A stretch of DNA of 16,823 nt, taken from assembly GCA_004009845.1 (NCBI GenBank), contig RMBW01000272.1:1-16823 (forward strand), read 5' to 3'. A program made the translations under genes and the position numbers. The notes beneath the pieces are model-generated. The model searched no databases. It had not been told where the DNA came from and was given only the letters and a program-made list of their open reading frames with translations. Shown here piece after piece: positions 1 to 6,989 of this stretch (positions are counted from its first letter, which is position 1; every line of letters starts with the position of its first letter). The DNA is from Davidsoniella eucalypti. Taxonomy: Eukaryota > Ascomycota > Sordariomycetes > Microascales > Ceratocystidaceae.

Positions 1-979
1 CACAGCGCTGTTGATTGCGTTGACCACACCTTGTTGGTCTTAGGTCCTTGTAAGAGTTCGACGCGAGGGACATTGATTAGCGATATGTCCGGGCTGCGAG
101 CAGATGAAGCAGACTCCTTCTCGTAGCATGCGACTTGCGTTCAGTAGGGTTGAGACGTGGCCTGTCATTACGGGGTTGCTGCGTTTGACGGGGAGCATTG
201 CTTCGTGAGGGGGCTCGGCACGCGCTCTCCAGTTGTCGCTGTCTCGGTATTGGGTAGGACGTGAGGTCTTCTTCGTGTAAGGACCGTAGTAATCATGGTG
301 GCGGCTGAAATGGTCGAGCAGGCTCTCAGTGACTTCCCTGTAAGTGGCAGGCTCCAGAGGATGGTGGTTTTGACCACTAGCTCTTCCCGTGTGGCGCGAC
401 GTAGGAGGTCGATGAGCATGTCGTCGTCTTGCATACCTGCGGCCAGAGCTAACCCTTCGAAACGGTTGAAGAAGTCGAGGAATGATTCGTGGGACTCCTG
501 GCGGGCACCAAAGAAAGCAGTGCGGGCTTGCGACTTACGGGCACGGCTGCGGAACATGAGGTCGAGTTTGTCTAGCAGCTTGTCGTATGAGCCTGGCTGG
601 TCGCTAATGGAGACGAAGAACTCGTTGAGTTTGGCGCGTGTGTCGGTGCCCAGTCGGCTGAACAGGTAAGCAGTTCGGGCCAGCTCGTCGCCTATGGCTC
701 GACCGTCGATTCGCATCTTGAAAATTGCTAAGGTGCGCCAGTTTTCGTATTCCGCGTGGGTGCCTCCAAATTCGATTAGGTGAGGCTGAGATGGGCGGAC
801 GCGGCTACGGGATCTCGAACGTCTTCTAGTAGTGACGGCAGTAGTTGGGACGGGAGGCATGACGGGAGCGGTAGGTTCAGTGTGGTTGCCTATGACTAAT
901 TGGGACAGAAGCGAAACAGTGTCTTTTAGTTCCCTAAGTTCGTTGAGCAGCGCATTGTCGGCGGGCTGGGGAGCGCGTG
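1..979 (-). pseudogene. gag: Broken gag fragment of a third chromovirus element
   Basis: This is part of the structural Gag protein of a retrotransposon related to the inner element. The frame is open from the LTR junction at 979 down to about 350 and matches the inner Gag from its Pro-rich linker into the capsid-like retrotrans_gag domain (shared patterns such as RAxYLxSRLG, LxDKLDxMFRSR and DDxxLIDLLRxA). Around 345-370 the frame shifts by -1. The new frame continues through a CX2CX4HX4C zinc knuckle (CFICSQPGHIANQC, positions 70-111), meets an in-frame TAA at 40-42, and then resumes a gag-like tail to the window edge. The first ATG in frame (858-860) is internal, not the true start. The N-terminal part was cut off by the LTR at 980. 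With one frameshift, one stop and a truncation it cannot make full Gag. Confidence 0.85.
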
Positions 980-1160
980 TGTAAGAGACTAAGGCCTAGT
1001 AAGGTTAGCCAAGGCATTCCTTGTCAGTACTAGAATCGGCTATAAGTAGGGACCTATTCCCGCCGATTATTAGTCTTAGTTTCTCTTTCTCCTTCATCGG
1101 TCTCAATCGAACTATTCTTTTACGACCAGTTTTCATCGCAACTCCTCGTATATCGTCTCA
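980..1160 (+). mobile_element. Complete 181-bp LTR (inner family), solitary, plus strand
   Basis: The sequence begins TGTAAGAG and ends GTCTCA, and appears identical over all 181 bp to both LTRs of the inner element. It contains the TATA box (TATAAG at 1041) and the ATCGGTCTCAA transcript start 55 nt later. It lies opposite in orientation to the gag fragment on its left. No matching 5-bp target duplication is seen (GCGTG before, TTTCC after). It is therefore either a solo LTR left by recombination or one end of a rearranged element. Confidence 0.9.
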
Positions 1161-1180
1161 TTTCCTCGTATATCGTCTCA
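1161..1180 (+). repeat. Duplicated LTR end (tail repeat)
   Basis: These 20 bp repeat the last 17 bp of the LTR just before them (CCTCGTATATCGTCTCA at 1164-1180). They sit between the LTR and a captured integrase segment. They may be the remnant of a second, older LTR joined to this one by recombination or by template switching during reverse transcription. Confidence 0.75.
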
Positions 1181-1591
1181 GGTTACACTTCTATTCTAGG
1201 AGTCACCGACCGCCTGTCGAAGTCGCAAATCCTAATCCCCATGAAGGCCATTACCGCACAAGCCACTGCCGAAGCCCTGCTGATTCACGTCTTTTCCCAC
1301 CACGGCTTCCCCCTTGCAATCGTCTCCGACAGAGGGCCTCAATTTGCTCAGCTGTTTTGGGGCGAAGTATGCCGTCGCTTTGGTATTCAACGCCGCCTAT
1401 CTACGGCCTTCCACCCCCAGACTGATGGTAGTCAGGAGCGCAGCAATCAGGAGATTGAAACGTACTTGCGCAATTTCTGTTCCTTCGCACAGGACGACTG
1501 GGCCTCACTACTGCCCCAAGCGCAATTGGCCCTCAACAACCGCATCTCCTCAACCACTGGCCTTTCCCCGTTCTTCACCACTCATGGTTTC
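1181..1591 (+). pseudogene. pol: Integrase core fragment, sister lineage of the inner element
   Basis: A 411-bp piece of retroviral integrase in one open frame. It starts inside the catalytic core shortly after the first catalytic Asp (around TSILGVTDRLSKSQIL). It includes the second catalytic Asp (VSDRGPQF) and the Glu (QTDGSQERSNQE), with 35 residues between them, and ends just after GLSPFF. The protein differs from the inner integrase at only about two positions, while the DNA differs at many third codon positions (about ten silent changes in the first 100 bp from the ATG at 1241). The first catalytic Asp, zinc-binding region and chromodomain are missing, so it is not functional. It is bounded by LTR sequence on both sides. 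Confidence 0.85.
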
Positions 1592-1770
1592 TGTAAGGGT
1601 CTAAGGCCCATCAGTATTGGCCAAGTCATGCCTTGGCCCTACTCGACTTTGACATAAATAGGGACCGATTCCCTCGTAGTTTAGTCTTAGTTTCTCTTTC
1701 TCCCTCATCGGTCTCAATTCAATTCATCTTTACGACCATTTTTCCTCGCAAATCCTCGTATATCGTCTCA
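1592..1770 (+). mobile_element. Divergent 179-bp LTR of a related family
   Basis: The sequence begins TGTAAGGGTCTAAGGCCC and ends in the same CCTCGTATATCGTCTCA as the 181-bp LTRs, but the middle is clearly diverged. The core TATA block is altered (ACATAAATAGGGACC near 1653), yet the transcript-start 11-mer ATCGGTCTCAA is intact at 1707-1717. It interrupts the integrase fragment. GTTTC precedes it and AAGCC follows, so no target duplication is visible. Confidence 0.85.
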
Positions 1771-1780
1771 AAGCCTATCC
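1771..1780. other. 10-bp spacer between two LTRs
   Basis: AAGCCTATCC separates the divergent LTR from the next LTR start. It matches neither the purine tract nor the primer site seen in the intact elements, so these two LTRs do not bound a normal internal region. Confidence 0.5.
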
Positions 1781-1884
1781 TGTAAGAGACTAAGGCCTAG
1801 TAAGGTTAGCCAAGGCATTCCTTGTCAGTACTAGAATCGGCTATAAGTAGGGACCTATTCCCGCCGATTATTAGTCTTAGTTTC
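1781..1884 (+). mobile_element. Truncated inner-family LTR (first 104 bp)
   Basis: It appears identical to positions 1-104 of the 181-bp LTR, then stops abruptly at AGTTTC, where the outer element begins. The missing 77 bp are not present on the far side of the outer element (after 14750). It shows that the outer element abuts, and probably inserted into, an LTR of the inner family, followed by loss of the other half. Confidence 0.88.
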
Positions 1885-2062
1885 TGACACGAACTAGGTG
1901 AGGCAGTGGCAAGCAATCTAGTAGAAAGGACTTCGATTGATACCGATGAAGGAGAAAGGCTAATATCTGTTGGAATACGGCGGGAATAGGTCCCTATTTA
2001 TAGCCGTTTATCTGACTAGGTAAATACCTAGACAAATACCAACTGGGCCTTAGCCCGTGACA
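1885..2062 (-). repeat. 3' LTR of the outer element (178 bp)
   Basis: On the minus strand it starts TGTCACGGGC and ends CGTGTCA. It appears identical to the LTR at 14573-14750, which suggests a recent insertion. As the 3' LTR it should supply the polyadenylation site of the transcript. Confidence 0.93.
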
Positions 2063-2082
2063 TTAGCCCCCTCCCCCCTCGG
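2063..2082 (-). other. Polypurine tract of the outer element
   Basis: Read on the minus strand this is CCGAGGGGGGAGGGGGCTAA immediately before the 3' LTR. In LTR retrotransposons such a purine run primes plus-strand DNA synthesis. It is followed by only four non-tract bases (CTAA) before the LTR. Confidence 0.85.
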
Positions 2083-2232
2083 CAGACTAACTAATTCTAA
2101 CTGAAAAATCTATAATACATGCTGACAAATTAAGTTTGTCTTTAAAAAATGGCGCAGGGAGTGCTGCGGAAAAATAAGGAGTATCGTAAATACGGTAAAC
2201 TCCGAGTGGCGGTAGCGCCGATTGAATGTTAC
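2083..2232 (-). other. 3' untranslated region of the outer element
   Basis: This 150-bp non-coding stretch lies between the pol stop codon and the purine tract. It contains an imperfect hairpin: GGAGT at 2178-2182 pairs with ACTCC at 2199-2203, with CGTA/TACG inside. I see nothing else in it. Confidence 0.5.
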
Positions 2233-2861
2233 TTAGTGAGTGGTACCGTGCCAATACGAAAATAATGAGTCTGATGATTCCTCCCCCCCTTGATGTTGCA
2301 TGTGGGTGGGTGGCTGTGGGGATGCGGCTTGGTCCGATGGGACTGTGCTAACTTGCTCAATAATGGCTGAGGACGCGGTGACTAGGGAGCGATCCAGGAA
2401 GATGCGCCAAGCGAGGGTACTTTCGACGTGTTCTACTGGTTCCCAAGTGGGGTCCTGGTAACCTGACCACTTAACTAGTGCCTGTTCGTGGCCGCGGTAC
2501 TTACGCTGGCGGACGATTTCCTCAACTCGGAATTCCCCTTCAGCTAGAGACTCGTCGCCGTATGCTTCGTCTCTCGTAATGGCTTCGGGTTCATCGTCTT
2601 GGAGCACTTGAGAAGGTAGGGGGTTGTTGAAGGCGTGACGGACCTTGTTCACGTGAAAGACAGGGTGGACCAAGCCGGGGACGTCCAGTCGGACTGCATG
2701 GGAACCTACGAGGCCTGTGACCGTGTAGCGGCGTGCCAGCCAATCTAATTTCTTAGATGGTCTCAAGGATGAGAGATTTTCCGTTTTCAGGAAGACTTTG
2801 TCTCCAATCTTGAATTGCGAGGCTGGCTGGCGACGGCGGTTGGCTGCGGTTTCCTGGTAGT
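2233..2861 (-). CDS. pol: Outer pol, C-terminal part: integrase tail and chromodomain
   Basis: This is the end of the outer polyprotein, cut off from its front by the inner element. Positions 2861-2857 repeat the 5 bp at 9266-9262, and the frame is the same as that of the pol part ending at 9262, so the two parts were one gene of about 1222 codons from its first ATG. Contents in order: integrase C-terminal barrel (QFKIGDKVFL, HPVFHV), an acidic linker, and a chromodomain (about 2392-2541) with EFRVEEIV, LVKWSGY and TWEP. The aromatic cage positions are Phe, Trp, Tyr (Phe in place of the usual first Tyr). A tail of about 50 residues rich in Ser, Pro and Gln ends at TAA 2233-2235. There is no start codon of its own, so it is probably not expressed. 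The chromodomain should bind a methylated histone tail and steer integration. Confidence 0.88.
2857..2861. repeat. Target-site duplication of the inner element, left copy
   Basis: GTAGT directly precedes the inner element. It equals the GTAGT at 9262-9266 on its other side. A 5-bp duplication is the usual size for Ty3/gypsy integrases. Confidence 0.93.
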
Positions 2862-3042
2862 TGAGACGATATACGAGGAGTTGCGATGAAAACTGGTCGT
2901 AAAAGAATAGTTCGATTGAGACCGATGAAGGAGAAAGAGAAACTAAGACTAATAATCGGCGGGAATAGGTCCCTACTTATAGCCGATTCTAGTACTGACA
3001 AGGAATGCCTTGGCTAACCTTACTAGGCCTTAGTCTCTTACA
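2862..3042 (-). repeat. 3' LTR of the inner element (181 bp)
   Basis: It appears identical to 9081-9261 and to the solitary LTR at 980-1160. On the minus strand it starts TGTAAGAGAC and ends CGTCTCA. It should carry the transcript end. Confidence 0.95.
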
Positions 3043-3060
3043 ATAGTCTCCCCCCCCATC
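3043..3060 (-). other. Polypurine tract of the inner element
   Basis: The minus strand reads GATGGGGGGGGAGACTAT up to the 3' LTR: eight G in a row plus purines, preceded by CTGCC as in the outer element. It should prime plus-strand synthesis. The last bases (ACTAT) are not purine-only, so the exact cleavage point is uncertain. Confidence 0.75.
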
Positions 3061-3276
3061 GGCAGAAAAATTACACTAATTTTACGTCTAAACATACAAA
3101 AACACCCCTGTAGCATGGTGTATACAAACTTAAAACCGTATAGTACCGGGGTACTCAAATATCCAAAAACAGAAATAACTCCAGAAACAGAAATAACTCC
3201 AAAATAGGTCAGCAATCTTATCCTGCAGACGCTCGGGTGTGCAGGTGACCAAGGTGGTGCAGCCAATATTGCTGCC
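3061..3276 (-). other. 3' untranslated region of the inner element
   Basis: About 215 bp between the pol stop and the purine tract. It is more AT-rich than the genes. It holds two adjacent copies of AAACAGAAATAACTCC (3167-3182 and 3185-3200, 18-bp period) and a tight inverted repeat AGTACC-GG-GGTACT (3142-3155). No coding function is evident. Confidence 0.5.
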
Positions 3277-5336
3277 TTAGCCTACCATCAGTGGACTGCG
3301 TGTGTCCATACTCGTACCATGGTCCTTCTCGGGGCCATCCTCTGGTAGCAACCAGGCAGTGTAAAGGGATTGGAGGGTCACGTTCCAATTCTTTTTCGTC
3401 TTCTCCGTGAAGACCAACCATGCTGCAGTGTCCTTCACGTGTTCCAATGGTTCCCAGGTAGCATCTTGGTAACCTTTCCATTTGACCAAGGCTTGCGTGT
3501 GTCCATGGCGGGTACGTTGCTTGACGATTGCTTCCACTCTGTACTCGCCTGTTTCCACAGAGTCGTCTTCCAGTGCTTCCCTAGCCGTGATAGCCGCGGG
3601 CTCATCATCAGGTACTTCCTGTGAGGGTAAGGGGTTGTTGGGAGCTCGGCGGATTAGGCTTACGTGGAAGACGGGGTGGATGCCTGTCGGCACGTTCAAT
3701 CGTACATTGTGGGTGCCTGTAACCTCCAGGACTGTGTACAGTCTGGCCAACCAGTCTAACTTCTTGGACGGTCTCTCCGTGGTCAAGTTCTTCGTGTTGA
3801 GGTAGACCTTGTCTCCCACTCTGAAGTTCTCAGATGGTTGACGGAGACGGTTAGCGCTAGTTTCCTGGTGCTCTTGGGTGGCGGCCATAGCTACGATCGC
3901 GAACTGTGTTGCGTTGCTTAGTTTGGTCAACCATTCCTGGGCACCACAGACAGGAGACTTGTCGGAGGCAGGGGGACCTTGTACAGATGGTTCAATAATG
4001 TCGACGTTAAACCCGTGGGTCATGAAGAACGGTGAGAGACCCGTAGTGGAAGAGATCCTGTTGTTCAGTGCGAGTTGTGCTTGAGGCAGCAAGGAGGCCC
4101 AGTCGTCCTGAGCGAAGGAACAGAAATTGCGAAGGTATGTTTCAATCTCCTGATTACTGCGTTCTTGGCTGCCATCCGTTTGAGGATGGAACGCTGTGGA
4201 CAGGCGACGCTGGATCCCAAAGCGACGGCATACTTCGCCCCAAAATAACTGCGCAAATTGAGGCCCTCTATCGGAAACGATAGCAAGGGGGAAACCGTGG
4301 TGAGAAAAGACGTGGATCAGCAGGGCTTCAGCGGTGGCTTGTGCGGTGATAGCCTTCATGGGAATCAGAATCTGTGATTTAGACAGACGATCAGTGACCC
4401 CTAGAATGGAGGTGCAACCAGCAGAAGGGGGTAACGGGCCGATAAAGTCCATAGCCAATTCAGACCAAGGTCTGGACGGTACTGGTAGGGGTTTCAGCAG
4501 GCCGCGCTTCTGCTCTCGCCAAATCTTGCTTTTTCCGCAAGACGAGCAATTCGATACGAACTGACGGACATCGTTGGTCAGACCAGGCCAGGCATATTCG
4601 CGCGACACTAGGTCACGGGTGATTGCTCTGCCGGGGTGGCCTGCGAGGGTGGAATCGTGGATCTGCTGGATAATTTTGGTCCTCAAAGGCTCGTGGTGAG
4701 GGACCCAAAGTCTATCGCGCCAGCGTAGTCTCCCTTCCGAGTCTAGTTTGCACTCGCTCATTTGCCATTGCAAACCCCAGTCGGCTGGGAATGAGCGAGC
4801 TCCCTCTCGTACTAATTTCCGAGCTATCCACCAACGGTTGCATTGGGCTAGAGCTTGGTTCCATAGGCTAGTCATCTCGGGGTCCGCGAAGGGGGAGGTC
4901 ACAGCTTCCTTGATCGCCTTGTCGTCAGTCGGCGCGTCCTTGTCAGGCTCCTGAGCCCAAACTGCGCCGATTACCACCAGGTCGTTGCTTGACTCACTCT
5001 TCTCAAGGAGTTGGTGGAAGCGACTAGCCAGCCTGTCGTCATTTTCGTTGGCTGGCATGTCCTGGTCCCTTCTAGACAGGGCGTCTGGCACAACTTGCTC
5101 AGTACCTGGGCGGTGGCGTAGGCAGAAACTAAAGTCCGAAAGCTCATATCCCCAGCGGCGCTGTCTCTCAGCCAACGTTCTCTTGGTCTGAAAGTATTCC
5201 AAGTTCCGGTGATCAGTCCACACCACAAAGTCGACCCCTAGGAGGAAATGGCGCCATTCGCGAATGGACCAGTAGATGGCCAACATCTCCTTGTCGTGAA
5301 TGGGGTAGTTGGCTTCGGGGGGTGTGAGTTTGCGAG
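3277..5336 (-). CDS. pol: Inner pol, downstream part: RNase H end, integrase, chromodomain
   Basis: This is the part of the polyprotein after the frame break at 5337-5341. Residues here are counted from the Met codon at 5284-5286, which is internal (KEMLAIYW of RNase H). RNase H Asp is in TDHRN (25). Integrase: zinc region His210, His217, Cys247, Cys250; catalytic Asp280 (AMDFIGPLP), Asp339 (VSDRGPQF), Glu375, with exactly 35 residues between the last two; C-terminal barrel near 484-545, ending in HPVFHVSLIR. Chromodomain about 580-627: EYRVEAI, LVKWKGY and TWEP supply the cage residues Tyr582, Trp603, Tyr606, as in HP1. The stop is TAA 3277-3279. The integrase inserts cDNA; the chromodomain likely targets heterochromatin. 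All catalytic residues are present, but the upstream frame break should prevent its synthesis as part of pol. Confidence 0.9.
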
Positions 5337-5341
5337 AAAAA
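5337..5341 (-). other. Frame break in the inner pol (apparent 2-nt insertion)
   Basis: The minus strand reads TTCCTTTTTCTCGC where the colinear outer protein (AFLSRKL) predicts TTCCTTTCTCGC. Adding TT changes AFLSRKL to AFLFLAN and loses the frame; a -1 shift restores SRKL. There is no canonical slippery heptamer and the outer element has none here, so a mutation or homopolymer sequencing error is the likely reading. Confidence 0.75.
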
Positions 5342-6983
5342 GGAAGGCAATGGGATGCATGAGACCATCATCTCCTCGTTGAGACAATTCTGCTCCCAGG
5401 GCGTAACCGGATGAGTCCGCGGTCAATACCGTTTCTCTCAGCGGGTCAAAGGGGGTCAAAACAGGGGGAGTGAGGAAGGCTCTCTTAACCTCGGCGAAAG
5501 CGTGCGCACATGCGTCGGACCAGACAAAGGGGGTATCCTTCTTGGTTAACCCTACCATCGGTGCTATCATTTCGGACAGTCGAGGTACAAAGTCTCGATA
5601 GAAGTTGACAAAGCCGATGAAACCACGTAGACCTTTCAAAGTTGTGGGAGAATTCCAGTTGCGAATCGCAAGGGTTTTCTCAGGGTCTGCCTTGATGCCA
5701 ATACCTGGGCCAACGATGAAGCCGAGGAACTTGATTTCCTTGGCTAGGAACTGGCACTTGCGGAGGTCGAGTTGCAGGCCGGCGAGATCGAGTGCGTGGA
5801 CAATTTCGAGCACTAATTTCCTGTGCTCTTCCTCAGTACCACTGGAGTAAATGTCCACATCGTCAATGTAGGCGCTGCAGCTGATGCCTAGCCATTTCCG
5901 AAGAACCGAATTGATGTAACGCTGGAACGCAGCAGGGGCGTTAGTCAAACCGAAAGGGATAACGTTCCATTCAAAGGCCCCTAGGGGAGTCCGAAATGCG
6001 GTTAACTCCTCGTAGCCAGGGGCGATACGAATGCGATGGAAGGCAGCAATGACATCGACCTTGGACACCCACTTGGCTTCCGAAATTTGCCGAAGGGTGT
6101 CGTGGATAAGGGGTAAGGGGTATGAGTCCTTTTTGGAAATAGCGTTAACTGCGCGGTAGTCTACGCAGAAACGAATTCCACCTCCAGGTTTCTTTACAAA
6201 TAGCACTGGGGAGCCCACTTCAGACTTTGTGTCTTTTATCCATCTTGTAGACAACAGTTCGGTCAATGTCTTCTGCATCACCAATAGTTCTGCGCGAGAC
6301 AGCGGATACAACGATTGTACAGGTAATGTCTTCCCTTCCAGCAGCTCGATTTTCAAGTCTACTCCAGGCCGGTGTGGCGGGAGGTCCTTCGAGACTTTGG
6401 CTTCGAACGCAGAGGCAACAGGTCTTAACCATTCTGGGAGGGGAGGTCTTTCCAGTTCTTTCTGCTCCAACGCTCTGTTAACATCTTCTAGTGTGATGCG
6501 GTAAACAGCAGTGTCGTCGTTGTCGCAGAGTTTGTGGAATTCCTCAGGTGTTAACTCCTCAGCTGTAGTGACTTCAATCTGTCCAGAACGAGGGTGCAGG
6601 TGTACATCGTGGTTGATGAGCCAGCGTTGACCGAGTATCAGGTCTTCGGTTTGGCCGGGGACGACGTAGGCCCAAATGTCCTCGTGGTGGTCAGGTAGGT
6701 GTAGCGTAAACTGAGCTATCTGAGTGATGACCGGGGGGTCGGACTGGGAGGAGGCGAGGGAGACCTTGCGAGGCTCGATAGGCTGGGTTTGGGTAGCGTA
6801 GGGGAGTAGGCGCGGAGGGACGACGGCGAGGCAGAGGCAGCCACTGTCGACGAGAGCTTTAGTCGAAAGTTCATTAATAGACAAATCTAAGTATAAACCT
6901 TTAGCTCCCATCTGAGTTCTAACTATCTCTTCCCCTATCTTCGTATCCTCCTGGTCAGGGCGCGACTTGTCCTGACCACCTAA
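5337..6983 (-). CDS. pol: Inner pol, upstream part: protease, reverse transcriptase, start of RNase H
   Basis: It is read in the -1 frame relative to gag and open from the frameshift site at 6983, so no start codon is needed; the first ATG (6909-6911) follows 24 codons later. Residues counted from that Met: aspartic protease active site VDSG (21-24) with LGQRWL near 93-98; reverse transcriptase about 190-400, with Asp286 (SKVDVIAAF) and the YIDD catalytic box (348-351); RNase H beginning with Asp499 (TADSSG). The match to the outer pol is close and nearly colinear. After HPIAFL the frame breaks: five T in a row (A-run at 5337-5341) where the intact pattern predicts three. Unless this is a sequencing error, translation ends in an out-of-frame tail at 5238, giving protease and RT with truncated RNase H and no integrase. 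Confidence 0.9.
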
Positions 6984-6989
6984 AAATCC
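6952..6989 (-). promoter_or_regulatory. -1 ribosomal frameshift signal, inner gag/pol
   Basis: The slippery heptamer GGATTTT (6989-6983, in gag phase G-GAT-TTT) is followed at once by the gag stop TAG. After a 4-nt spacer comes a perfect 8-bp stem, TGGTCAGG (6978-6971) with CCTGACCA (6959-6952), and an 11-nt loop. Pol is in the -1 frame and open from exactly this point. The same heptamer is used by the plant virus RCNMV. The arrangement should yield Gag mostly and Gag-Pol occasionally. Confidence 0.85.

Noticed and set aside
1021..1425. Open frame across the LTR and integrase fragment on the plus strand (134 residues)
   Set aside because: Most of it is LTR sequence read by chance; the same peptide start appears in every copy of this LTR. 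The integrase piece is coded in another frame.
980..1884. A miniature LTR element with LTRs at 980-1160 and 1781-1884 as its two ends
   Set aside because: No primer site follows the first LTR and no purine tract precedes the second; another LTR lies between them. Recombination debris is the simpler reading.
3043..3047. ATAGT after the 3' LTR, nearly matching GTAGT before it, as if this were a solo LTR with its own duplication
   Set aside because: ATAGT belongs to the end of the inner purine tract region. The perfect GTAGT pair is at 2857-2861 and 9262-9266, which explains the whole 6400-bp element.
5238..5336. Out-of-frame tail of the upstream inner pol frame
   Set aside because: It reads the RNase H region in the wrong frame after the T-run; the outer pol shows the correct frame clearly.
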